Assembly: GCA_022566235.1 (NCBI GenBank)
Contig: JADFJI010000153.1
Location: 1 to 5,950 of the forward strand
Length of the DNA stretch: 5,950 bases
From: Chloroflexota bacterium
GTDB lineage: Bacteria > Chloroflexota > Dehalococcoidia > Plut-88900
Direction of reading: 5' to 3'
The position numbers and the translations under genes are program-made. Under the pieces are notes generated by a model. That model made no database searches. It saw only the letters and a list, made by a program, of their open reading frames with translations, and had not been told where the DNA came from. Below, in pieces: positions 1 through 5,886 of this stretch (positions are counted from its first letter, which is position 1; the number at the start of each line of letters is the position of its first letter).

Positions 1-1
1 T

Positions 2-94
2 GTTGATATGATGGCCCATAAGGCCCATGTCGAGCAGGCGCGGCCCCAGGCCCACAGCGCTACTCCTTCGAGAGAAATCGGTGAAACCGGCTAA
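2..94 (+). CDS. C-terminal end of an unidentified protein (5' truncated by window edge)
   Basis: This is the only plus-strand frame that stays open from the window edge; the other two hit TGA within the first 12 bases. It reads 30 codons, beginning VDMMAHKAHVEQARPQ, and ends at TAA 92-94. Most third positions are G or C, as in the confirmed genes, which supports real coding. The stop lies 14 bases before the DUF503 start, and the ribosome-binding site of that gene sits in the gap, so the two are probably in one operon. The tail is hydrophilic, rich in Ala, Gln, Glu and His, with no motif I recognise. The product cannot be named from this fragment. Confidence 0.55.
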   Translation, partial: VDMMAHKAHVEQARPQAHSATPSREIGETG

Positions 95-99
95 AATCC

Positions 100-104
100 G
101 AGGA
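100..104 (+). promoter_or_regulatory. Ribosome-binding site of the DUF503 gene
   Basis: GAGGA lies four bases before the ATG at 109. It is a good Shine-Dalgarno match and fixes the start of the DUF503 gene. It sits just after the TAA (92-94) of the upstream gene. Confidence 0.6.
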
Positions 105-108
105 ATCC

Positions 109-402
109 ATGAAGATAGGCGTTTGTGTAGTTAAGCTGCGCTTTCCCGGGAACGGCTCTCTGAAAGGGAAAAGGCGGATACTGAAATCCCTCCTGGCCCG
201 CGCCTCCAACAAGTTCAACATCTCGATAGCGGAAGTGGAGGACCAGGAGCTGTGGCAGGTGTCCACAGTGGGTTTCTCCTGCGTAGGGAACGAGGCCTTC
301 TTTGTCAACCAGGTCCTGACCACGGTGGTCAGCTTCCTCGAACGGTCGAGGGAAGACGCCGAGCTGTTGGACTATGAGATAGAGATAATGGACGCCCTGT
401 AG
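109..402 (+). CDS. DUF503 (YlxP-like) family protein
   Basis: This is a 97-residue protein of about the usual size for DUF503. The family pattern is clear. An N-terminal beta strand (MKIGVCVVKLRFPG) leads into the SLKGKRRILKSLL segment at about residues 19-31. Next come a FNIS-(I/V)AEVEDQELWQ block at about 36-50, a second strand (STVGFSCVGN) and a C-terminal helix (VLTTVVSFLE). The acidic DQ-LW segment after the basic SLK-KRR segment is the family signature. The molecular function is not established. In Firmicutes the homologue YlxP is encoded in the nusA-infB-rbfA translation cluster, so a ribosome- or RNA-related role is often assumed, but no such neighbours are visible here. The start is set by a GAGGA site at 100-104. 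The protein is cytosolic, with no signal peptide or membrane segment. The family call is secure and the role is unknown. Confidence 0.9.
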   Translation: MKIGVCVVKLRFPGNGSLKGKRRILKSLLARASNKFNISIAEVEDQELWQVSTVGFSCVGNEAFFVNQVLTTVVSFLERSREDAELLDYEIEIMDAL

Positions 403-423
403 AGAAGGGCATTGACCAATGGC

Positions 424-549
424 ACTAGTGCTTGACTGCAAAAAACTGCGTTATATCCCGACAAGTCCCGAGTATCGGGACAAGTCGGGACTGGGCTTCC
501 GACGACACTCAACCGACCATTACGCTGATTTCGGCTACTAAGCACTAGT
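424..549. repeat. Region bounded by 10-bp inverted repeats (possible small palindromic element)
   Basis: ACTAGTGCTT at 424-433 and AAGCACTAGT at 540-549 are exact reverse complements. They flank about 106 bases that contain the nested hairpin 456-490. The left arm also belongs to a self-palindrome, GCACTAGTGC (422-431). No target-site duplication is evident, and the interior is too short to encode a transposase. A non-autonomous element or a large RNA fold are both possible. Confidence 0.4.
456..490. repeat. Nested perfect hairpin
   Basis: There is an outer 7-bp stem of TCCCGAC (456-462) with GTCGGGA (484-490), then a symmetric AA/AA internal loop. An inner 7-bp stem follows, GTCCCGA (465-471) with TCGGGAC (475-481), closed by a GTA loop. 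All 14 pairs are Watson-Crick. The inner stem and its flanks (459-484) are identical to 5887-5912. It lies 53 bases after the DUF503 stop. No T-run follows, so it is better called a dispersed repeat than an intrinsic terminator. Confidence 0.8.
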
Positions 550-560
550 TTATGCAGCGT
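542..560 (+). repeat. Direct repeat, copy 1 (upstream of helicase gene)
   Basis: This 19-base segment, whose core is CTAGTTTAyGCAGCGT, matches 2971-2989 at 16 of 19 positions in the same orientation. The two copies bracket the helicase gene. The match is within gap sequence, not coding sequence. Confidence 0.6.
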
Positions 561-569
561 CATGGTCCC

Positions 570-598
570 TTCGGACACTCGGCGTGAAAGGGTATAAA
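570..598 (+). promoter_or_regulatory. Weak candidate promoter for the helicase gene
   Basis: TATAAA at 593-598 is a good -10 hexamer. The hexamer 17 bases upstream, TTCGGA at 570-575, matches the -35 consensus at only 3 of 6 positions. Transcription would start near 605, leaving a leader of about 20 bases before ATG 627. No Shine-Dalgarno sequence precedes that ATG, in keeping with a short, weakly initiated leader. Two alternative small stems overlap here: CCCTT 567-571 with AAGGG 588-592, and GGGT 590-593 with ACCC 598-601. The promoter call is tentative. Confidence 0.3.
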
Positions 599-626
599 CC
601 CACATACGGGCCAGCTAGCTTATCTT

Positions 627-2933
627 ATGGACACCTCATCTATTCTTAAAAGCCTGCGCCAGCTCCCCGAGTACGACGGCCAGATGGTCCACCTCGAGAA
701 GATCCCCTCCAGGAAGGCCCGTTATGCCGAGCTCGACACACAGTTCCACCCCGCCCTGCAGAAGGCGCTGAAAAGGCTTAACCTGCTTCCCCTGTTCCAG
801 CATCAGGCGCAGGCCCTGGAAGCCCTCAGGTCCGGGGCCAATGTGATGGTAGCCACGCCCGCGGCCAGTGGTAAGAGTCTGGTCTACAACGCCTCGGTGC
901 TGGACCGGCTCATGCGGGAAAAGGGGGCCACCGCTCTCTATCTCTTCCCCACCAAGGCCCTGACCCAGGACCAGTGGCGTGCCCTCCGCGACATCATCGA
1001 TGCCGATGCCGGGCTGAAGGGGATAAAGGTGGCCGTCTTCGATGGCGATACCCCCACCGAGGAGCGAGGCGAGATCAGGAGAACGGCCCGGGTCCTGCTG
1101 ACCAACCCGGACATGCTGCACTACGGCATCCTGCCAAATCACAGGTCATGGACCAAGCTCCTGCGCAAGCTTCGATACGTGGTCATCGATGAAGCCCACG
1201 TATACCGTGGTGTCTTCGGCTCCCAGGTCGCCAACGTCTTGAGGCGGCTCCGCAGGCTGTGCCGCCTTCACGGGTCGTCGCCCCAGTTCATCCTCTCCTC
1301 GGCTACCATAGCCAACCCAGAGGGCCACGCCGAGGCCCTGGTGGGCAAGCCCTTCACCGTCGTGACGGATGACGGCTCACCCAGCAGCGACAAGGTCTTT
1401 GTGTTCTGGAACCCCCCGATAATCGACGAGACCAGAAGCGCCCGCCGCAGCTCCAACACCGAGGCCACCCTTCTGTTCACATATCTGATCGGCCGGGGCA
1501 TCAGGACCCTGACCTTTGCCCGCACCAAGCGGGTTGCCGAGCTCATCTACATGTATTCCCGGGAGCAGCTGAGGCTCACCCTGCCCGAGCTGGCCGATAG
1601 GATTATGCCATACAGGGCCGGCTACCTCGCGGAAGACAGGCGGCGTATCGAGCAGGGCCTCGCCAGCGGCGAGCTGCTGGGCGTGTGTGCCACCAATGCC
1701 CTGGAGCTGGGCATCGATATCGGCGACCTGGACGCAACCATCCTCACCGGCTACCCGGGGAGCATAGCCAGCGCATGGCAGCAGGCCGGTCGCAGCGGAA
1801 GGCGGGGCGAGGGCTCCTTGAGCTTCATGATAGGCATGGCCAACCCTCTGGACCAGTACTTCATGCGCCATCCCCAGGAGTTCTTCGATAAGCCTCACGA
1901 GCACGTCCTGGTCTCACCCTCCAATCCCTACATCCTCAGGCCTCACCTCCTCTGCGCTGCCTTCGAGTGGCCTCTGACCGCCTCTGATAAGGCCCTCTTC
2001 GGGGAGGAGTCCACCCACCATATCAAGGCGTTGGAGGAGCAGGGCCTCCTCAAGAGCCATCGAAACCGCTGGCACCTGTCTCCGGAGATCGACTACCCCG
2101 CGAAGGAGGTCAACATCAGATCGGCCACGTCGAGGGACTACGTCATCGTAGTCGAGGGCAGCGGCGTTATTCTCGAGACAATCGAGGAGAGCAGTGCATT
2201 TTCTCAGGTACACCCCGGGGCGGTGTACCTTCACCAAGGGGAGTCTTATCTGATAACAGACCTGGACACAGAGACCAGGATCGCCCATGCCGTCCCCACC
2301 GATGTCGCCTACTACACCCAGACCATGGGCATCACCGACATCCGGATACAGCAGGTAAAGGAGCAAAGGCGGGTGGGCAGCGTCCAGGTCTATCAGGGCT
2401 GGGTGGAGGTGTCCAACACGGTGGTGGGCTACAGGCGCAAGGCCCGCGTCACCGAGGAGATGCTCGGTGAGGAGACCCTGGACCTTCCACCCCAGACTTT
2501 TAACACCTCGGCCCTCTGGTTCGATATACCAGAGGCCGCCATCGACCGGATACTCAAGGACTACTCGGACTTCGACGGCGGCCTCCACGCCGCGGAGCAC
2601 GCCGCCATCGGAATCCTGCCCATGTTCGCCCTGTGTGATAGGGCCGACATAGGCGGCCTCTCCACGCCCCTCCACTCCGACACGGGCAGGCCCCAGATCT
2701 TCATCTACGACGGCCATCCCGGGGGCGTCGGCATCACCGAGAAGGGCTTCGAGCTGATGGAGGAGCTGTGGCGGGCCACCCTCAGGACCCTGGTGGAGTG
2801 TCCCTGCAAGACGGGCTGCCCGAGCTGCATCCAGTCCCCCAAATGCGGCAACAACAACGAGCCTTTAGACAAGACCGCCGCCCGCATCCTCCTGGAGGAG
2901 CTTCTAAAACCTGGAGGCCGAAGGGGGCTGTGA
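627..2933 (+). CDS. DEAD/DEAH-box helicase with C-terminal DUF1998 zinc-binding domain (MrfA/YprA-like)
   Basis: This 768-residue superfamily 2 ATPase has every helicase motif. The Q-motif-like FQHQAQAL is near residues 57-64 and Walker A, TPAASGKS, is at 77-84. FPTKAL is at 107-112, TNPDMLH at 159-165, Walker B DEAH at 188-191 and SSAT at 224-227. In the second RecA domain are TFARTKR (296-302), NALELGIDIGDLD (357-369) and QAGRSGRRG (386-394). The C-terminal third has the DUF1998 hallmark, a cysteine cluster C725, C727, C731, C734 and C740 (CPCKTGCPSC), which probably binds zinc or possibly an Fe-S cluster. This architecture and length match Bacillus subtilis MrfA (YprA), an ATP-driven 3'-5' DNA helicase used in mitomycin-adduct repair; a repair role here is inferred from homology. 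No MrfB-like exonuclease lies beside it. The ATG at 627 lacks a Shine-Dalgarno sequence, but the N-terminus fits the family. Translation ends in tandem in-frame stops, TGA TAG. The protein is cytosolic. Confidence 0.92.
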   Translation: MDTSSILKSLRQLPEYDGQMVHLEKIPSRKARYAELDTQFHPALQKALKRLNLLPLFQHQAQALEALRSGANVMVATPAASGKSLVYNASVLDRLMREKGATALYLFPTKALTQDQWRALRDIIDADAGLKGIKVAVFDGDTPTEERGEIRRTARVLLTNPDMLHYGILPNHRSWTKLLRKLRYVVIDEAHVYRGVFGSQVANVLRRLRRLCRLHGSSPQFILSSATIANPEGHAEALVGKPFTVVTDDGSPSSDKVFVFWNPPIIDETRSARRSSNTEATLLFTYLIGRGIRTLTFARTKRVAELIYMYSREQLRLTLPELADRIMPYRAGYLAEDRRRIEQGLASGELLGVCATNALELGIDIGDLDATILTGYPGSIASAWQQAGRSGRRGEGSLSFMIGMANPLDQYFMRHPQEFFDKPHEHVLVSPSNPYILRPHLLCAAFEWPLTASDKALFGEESTHHIKALEEQGLLKSHRNRWHLSPEIDYPAKEVNIRSATSRDYVIVVEGSGVILETIEESSAFSQVHPGAVYLHQGESYLITDLDTETRIAHAVPTDVAYYTQTMGITDIRIQQVKEQRRVGSVQVYQGWVEVSNTVVGYRRKARVTEEMLGEETLDLPPQTFNTSALWFDIPEAAIDRILKDYSDFDGGLHAAEHAAIGILPMFALCDRADIGGLSTPLHSDTGRPQIFIYDGHPGGVGITEKGFELMEELWRATLRTLVECPCKTGCPSCIQSPKCGNNNEPLDKTAARILLEELLKPGGRRGL

Positions 2934-2970
2934 TAGACTTGGAGCCGTGTGATTAAACCTGATTACCAAT

Positions 2971-2989
2971 GTGCTAGTTTACGCAGCGT
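2971..2989 (+). repeat. Direct repeat, copy 2 (downstream of helicase gene)
   Basis: This segment matches 542-560 at 16 of 19 positions. It is preceded by ACCAATG (2965-2971), which also occurs at 414-420 just after the DUF503 gene. The borders of the two gaps are therefore related over more than the 19-base core. Confidence 0.6.
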
Positions 2990-3017
2990 TCACAACCGCT
3001 CCAAGGCAACTATTTCA

Positions 3018-3145
3018 TGTCATTCCGAGCCCTTTCCCTTCGGGAAGTGCGAGGAATCTGGAGCGGGGTCTCTCCATTCTCTTTATAGGAATAGCCCCAC
3101 CACCCTAGATTCTTCGTCCCGATAAAATCGGGACTCAGAATGACA
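3018..3145. repeat. Large imperfect palindrome with potential four-arm (cloverleaf-like) fold
   Basis: The outer arms TGTCATTCCGAG (3018-3029) and CTCAGAATGACA (3134-3145) are inverted repeats matching at 11 of 12 positions. Inside, three hairpins can form. The first pairs TTCCC (3034-3038) with GGGAA (3042-3046). The second is a long central stem, GAGGAATCT (3051-3059) with AGATTCTTC (3107-3115), extended by GGGG (3065-3068) with CCCC (3095-3098) and ATTCT (3076-3080) with AGGAAT (3087-3092). The third pairs GTCCCGAT (3116-3123) with ATCGGGAC (3127-3134). Similar TGTCATTCYGAG...GAATCT sequences are, from memory, common intergenic repeats in environmental bacterial genomes. The element has no coding capacity and probably belongs to a dispersed family. 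Confidence 0.75.
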
Positions 3146-3171
3146 CACTATTTTAGGGACTAAGCTCTAGT

Positions 3172-3176
3172 AGAGG
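3172..3176 (+). promoter_or_regulatory. Ribosome-binding site of the Mut7-C gene
   Basis: AGAGG lies five bases before the ATG at 3182, a normal spacing. It decides the start: the in-frame GTG at 3176 overlaps this site and so is unlikely to be used. Confidence 0.6.
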
Positions 3177-3181
3177 TGCAG

Positions 3182-3679
3182 ATGGGCCCTGATGGTCAGA
3201 CCCGGTTTATAGCCGACGTCAACGTGGGCAGGCTCGCCAAATGGCTGCGGGCCCTGGGATACGATACCCTTTTCTTCAAGGAGATAGACGACGACGACCT
3301 GGTGAGAATCGGTCTCGCCGAGGGCAGGGTGCTCTTGACCCGGGACTCCCGGCTCATGGAGCGGCGGGTGGCGGCCCTGGGCCCGTTGAAGGCCATACTC
3401 ATCAGGTCCGAGGAGGTCCAGCTGCAGCTAAAGCAGGTGGTGGAATCCCTGGGGCTCGACTGCCGCAGGCGGCCCTTCTCCCTCTGCCTGGAGTGTAACC
3501 AGGGCCTCGAATCGGTGCCCAGGTCGGAGGTCCGTACCCAGGTGCCCACATACGTCTTCGAGACCCAGGCCTCATTTCACCGCTGTCCCTCCTGTCGAAA
3601 GGTCTACTGGCGGGGGTCACACTGGCAGCGCATGTCGGAGGACCTGGAGAAGGCTTGTTTTGTAGAGATGGCCGAATAA
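3182..3679 (+). CDS. Mut7-C RNase domain protein (DUF82, PIN-like) with zinc ribbon
   Basis: This 165-residue protein matches the stand-alone Mut7-C family in length and pattern. The N-terminal half is a PIN-like nuclease fold. FIADVNVGRLAKWLRALGYD (about residues 9-28) is the signature segment, with Asp12 a likely metal ligand. It is followed by an acidic run ending IDDDDL (35-40) and LLTRDSRL (51-58), containing Asp55. The C-terminal half has two cysteine pairs, C102-L-E-C105 and C135-P-S-C138, which form a probable zinc ribbon. The ribbon ends in the typical KVYWRGSHWQRM. The family is named after the C-terminal domain of animal Mut-7 and is predicted to cleave RNA; its bacterial substrate is not known. 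The stop codon TAA overlaps the next ATG by one base, so translation of the two genes is probably coupled. ATG 3182 is chosen because AGAGG precedes it. Confidence 0.88.
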   Translation: MGPDGQTRFIADVNVGRLAKWLRALGYDTLFFKEIDDDDLVRIGLAEGRVLLTRDSRLMERRVAALGPLKAILIRSEEVQLQLKQVVESLGLDCRRRPFSLCLECNQGLESVPRSEVRTQVPTYVFETQASFHRCPSCRKVYWRGSHWQRMSEDLEKACFVEMAE

Positions 3680-4800
3680 TGAGACGCGGCGCCTTCATCT
3701 ATGAAGACGCCATGTCCCGACACGTCCTCCGGGAAGACCACGTATTCATTCCAACCCGTCTCAGGTACACCTACGAGCTCCTGGAGGGCTACGGTGCGTT
3801 TCAGCTGGAAAACTCTCGCCTGGTGAAGCCGCGCCGCGCAACTGACGAAGAGGTCCTCACCTTCCACACGGCCGACTACGTCGCTGCGGTCAAGGGCTTC
3901 AGCAGAGGCGAGTCCGTGGTGGACCCGACGACGTATAACTTCAGCGATGCCGGGGATAACCCTACCTATCCGGGCATGTACGAGGCGGCCACCCTGGTCG
4001 TTGGCGGCTCCCTGGTCGCCTCCGACCTCCTCATCGAAGGGGCGGTGGACGTCGCGTTCAACGCCTCGGGGGGGCTGCACCACGCCGCGCCTGGAAACAC
4101 CTCGGGTTTCTGCGTCTTTAACGACGCCGTCATCGCCATAAAGCACATGGTGGCCAAGGGCCTCAGGGTCGCCTACGTAGACATCGACGTTCACCACGGA
4201 GACGGTGTCCAGAACGCCTTTTACCATACCGACTCGGTGCTGACCATATCGGTCCACGAATCGGGCAGGTTCATCTTCCCCGGCACCGGCTTCACCGATG
4301 AGCTTGGAGAAGAAAGAGGCAGGGGATATGCCGTCAACCTGCCCCTTGCCCCTTATACCGACGACCAGGACTACCTGGAGGCGTTCCGCCAGGTGGCTCC
4401 ACCCCTGGTACGAGCCTTTCGGCCCGACGTCCTGGTCACTCAATTGGGCATCGATACCTATCACTCTGACCCGTTGGGACACCTGAACATCACCACCCAG
4501 GGGTATCTGGGCGCCATCGGGGAGCTTGCCGGCCTGTCGGATAGGTGGCTGGCCCTGGGGGGCGGGGGGTATAATGTGCGGGCCGTGGCTCGGTGCTGGG
4601 CCCTGGCCTACGGCCTCATGATCGAGCGTGACTGGCCCGACGAGATTCCCGCCGAGTACAGGGGCCAGTACGAATCGGCTCCCCTCAGGGACGTTGACGG
4701 CCCCAGGCTGGAGGGGCGGCAGAGGGAAGAGGCCCGGGCCTTCGCCCAGCAAAGCGTTGAGGAGATCAAGCTGAAGATCTTTCCAATCCACGGCCTTTAA
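3679..4800 (+). CDS. acuC: AcuC-like histone deacetylase family protein (class I type)
   Basis: This 373-residue zinc deacetylase has the usual bacterial AcuC/HDLP length. All catalytic residues are present. GGLHH gives the paired histidines H134 and H135. DIDVHHGDGVQ (168-178) supplies D168, zinc ligands D170 and H172, and charge-relay D175. QLGIDT gives the third zinc ligand, D259, and LGGGGYN gives the transition-state tyrosine Y298. The N-terminus (FIYED...HVFIPTRLRYTYELL) also matches AcuC. In Bacillus subtilis AcuC removes the acetyl group from acetyl-CoA synthetase to reactivate it, but no acuA, acuB or acs gene lies nearby, so the substrate here is open. Related enzymes act on acetylpolyamines. 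The ATG at 3679 overlaps the Mut7-C stop (TAATG). An upstream in-frame TTG at 3655 would add eight residues with no family support. Only a weak GAGA lies ten bases upstream, which fits translational coupling. The enzyme is cytosolic. Confidence 0.92.
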   Translation: MRRGAFIYEDAMSRHVLREDHVFIPTRLRYTYELLEGYGAFQLENSRLVKPRRATDEEVLTFHTADYVAAVKGFSRGESVVDPTTYNFSDAGDNPTYPGMYEAATLVVGGSLVASDLLIEGAVDVAFNASGGLHHAAPGNTSGFCVFNDAVIAIKHMVAKGLRVAYVDIDVHHGDGVQNAFYHTDSVLTISVHESGRFIFPGTGFTDELGEERGRGYAVNLPLAPYTDDQDYLEAFRQVAPPLVRAFRPDVLVTQLGIDTYHSDPLGHLNITTQGYLGAIGELAGLSDRWLALGGGGYNVRAVARCWALAYGLMIERDWPDEIPAEYRGQYESAPLRDVDGPRLEGRQREEARAFAQQSVEEIKLKIFPIHGL

Positions 4801-4818
4801 CCCTATCGAAACGATTAC

Positions 4819-5742
4819 ATGGTGCAAATAAAGTTCGGACCTCTCTACACTCGAGTTCACTACCTGGTTGGGCCTCGGGAGTTCGCTGGAATGACCGAGG
4901 AGTGGGGCTTCGACTCCCTGTGGGTCCCCGAGACCCCCGTGACCCCGGAGCCGGGGTTAGACTGCTTCACAACCCTCGGGGCCTTCGTAGAGCACACCGA
5001 CCGGCTGACCCTGGGCACATGTGTGATCCTGGTACCGCTGAGGCATCCCGCTATCCTGGCCAAGGAGGTCGCCACCCTGGACTACCTCTCGGGCGGCAGG
5101 ATCGTCCTGGGGGTGGGGGTGGGGGGCGCATCGTCGGCGGCCCTTCAGGTGAGCGGCGTCGACCCCAGGGAGCGGGGGGCCAGGACCGACGAGGCCTTAG
5201 AGATCGTCACCAGGCTCTGGACCGGCGACACGGTATCACACCACGGCAGGTTCTACCACTTCGACGATATGTGTATGGAACCAGCCCCTGTCCAGAGGCC
5301 CCGGCCCCCTATATGGGTGGGAGGCGAGTCGGAAGGGGCCCTGCGCCGGACCGCCCGGTGGGGGGATGGCTACGTGCCCTCCAGAATAACCCCGGCAGGC
5401 TATCATCGGGCTATCCAAAGGATCGAGCGGTACACCCGGGAAATGGGGAGGGAAGCGTCGAACATCACCCGGGCCCTGCACCTCTATTTCCGTATCGGAG
5501 AGGACGTAGAGCGGGCCGAGAGAGATGCCAACGAGGCCATCTTCAAAAGGGTCGGCACGGGCCTGGCCCTGACAGGTGAGCGAGGATGCGCCGTGGGAAC
5601 CCCCGATGACTGCGCCCGCACCATCCAGCGGTTCATATCCGCCGGGGTGGAGCACTTCGTAGTCAACCCTGCATGTGACCCACCGGAGTACGTGACTCAG
5701 TTGGAGCGTTTCGCCAGAGATGTCCTGCCTCGCTTCCGGTAA
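4819..5742 (+). CDS. LLM class flavin-dependent oxidoreductase (luciferase-like, possibly F420-dependent)
   Basis: This 307-residue TIM-barrel enzyme of the luciferase-like monooxygenase family is of normal length. Diagnostic blocks appear in order: WGFDSLWVPE (29-38), RLTLGTCVILVPLRHPAILAKE (starting at 62) and LSGGRIVLGVGVG (90-102). These are followed by RTDEALEIVTRLWTGD (122-137), RPRPPIWVGGES (160-171), RTARWGDGYVPS (177-188) and, near the C-terminus, GTPDDCARTIQRFISAGVEHFVV (from 260). The pattern resembles F420-dependent members such as methylene-H4MPT reductase-like proteins, but sequence alone cannot separate FMN from F420 use. The substrate is unknown. The gene starts 18 bases after the acuC stop on the same strand, which implies one operon. 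No clear Shine-Dalgarno sequence precedes ATG 4819, but the IKFGPLY start fits the first barrel strand. There is no signal peptide. Confidence 0.9.
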   Translation: MVQIKFGPLYTRVHYLVGPREFAGMTEEWGFDSLWVPETPVTPEPGLDCFTTLGAFVEHTDRLTLGTCVILVPLRHPAILAKEVATLDYLSGGRIVLGVGVGGASSAALQVSGVDPRERGARTDEALEIVTRLWTGDTVSHHGRFYHFDDMCMEPAPVQRPRPPIWVGGESEGALRRTARWGDGYVPSRITPAGYHRAIQRIERYTREMGREASNITRALHLYFRIGEDVERAERDANEAIFKRVGTGLALTGERGCAVGTPDDCARTIQRFISAGVEHFVVNPACDPPEYVTQLERFARDVLPRFR

Positions 5743-5886
5743 TGGCCTGGGGTCCCACCAGAACTAAGTCTGCTCCATCGAAAGGTTCATATACGTGGGC
5801 GTGGAGCGCGGGTGCAGCTGTTGTTCGGTTAGCAATGTGACTAAGCAACTATCTCAAACCAACCTGCATCAGTATTCGTCATCCTT
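5743..5886. other. Intergenic sequence after the LLM gene
   Basis: This stretch holds no gene I can support and no clear terminator with a T-run. It contains ACTAAGCAACTAT (5840-5852), a looser form of ACTAAGCNCTAGT seen at 537-549 and 3159-3171. GCAACTATCTCA, which starts at 5845, resembles GCAACTATTTCA just before the large palindrome (3006-3017). Confidence 0.4.

Larger units (their letters stand above)
403..626. other. Intergenic gap between the DUF503 and helicase genes
   Basis: This 224-base stretch has no supportable ORF. It contains a perfect 10-base palindrome GCACTAGTGC (422-431), whose ACTAGTGCTT arm (424-433) recurs inverted as AAGCACTAGT at 540-549. Between these lies the nested hairpin 456-490. 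A 19-base segment at 542-560 recurs beyond the helicase gene, and a candidate promoter is near the 3' end. I see no U-tract after the hairpin, so a classical terminator is not supported. Confidence 0.6.
2934..3181. other. Intergenic gap between the helicase and Mut7-C genes
   Basis: This 248-base stretch has no supportable ORF. It starts with 37 bases of plain sequence, then carries direct-repeat copy 2 (2971-2989) and the large palindromic element 3018-3145. The motif ACTAAGCTCTAGT (3159-3171) closely matches 537-549 in the first gap. The ribosome-binding site of the Mut7-C gene ends the gap. The three-gene operon should start here, but I see no convincing -35/-10 pair. Confidence 0.55.

Noticed and set aside
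432..456. TTGACT (432-437) with TTATAT (451-456) as a promoter
   Set aside because: The spacer is 13 bases, too short for a sigma-70 type promoter, and no good -10 lies at 16-18 bases.
456..490. Hairpin as a rho-independent terminator for the DUF503 operon
   Set aside because: The stem is strong, but the following bases are CTGGGCTTCC with no T-run, and the core is copied elsewhere in a different setting.
1377..2717. Two long minus-strand open frames (1377-1904 and 1914-2717)
   Set aside because: Both lie inside the helicase gene, whose motifs run continuously on the plus strand. They show no domain or start signal and reflect GC-rich codon bias.
3176..3181. GTG at 3176 as start of the Mut7-C gene
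   Set aside because: It overlaps the AGAGG that serves ATG 3182 and would leave no ribosome-binding site of its own.
3655..3678. Upstream TTG start for acuC adding eight residues (MFCRDGRI)
   Set aside because: The extension has no counterpart in AcuC proteins, lies within the Mut7-C coding sequence and lacks a well-spaced ribosome-binding site. The TAATG overlap favours ATG 3679.
3604..4860. 418-codon open frame on the minus strand across acuC
   Set aside because: It is antisense to a gene with every HDAC catalytic residue. Its translation is low-complexity (Gly, Val and Pro-rich) with no recognisable domain, as expected for a shadow frame in GC-rich DNA.
5760..5880. tRNA or small RNA gene after the LLM gene
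   Set aside because: A GGTTCA-like segment near 5783 suggested a T-loop, but no acceptor, anticodon or D-arm pairing could be fitted around it.
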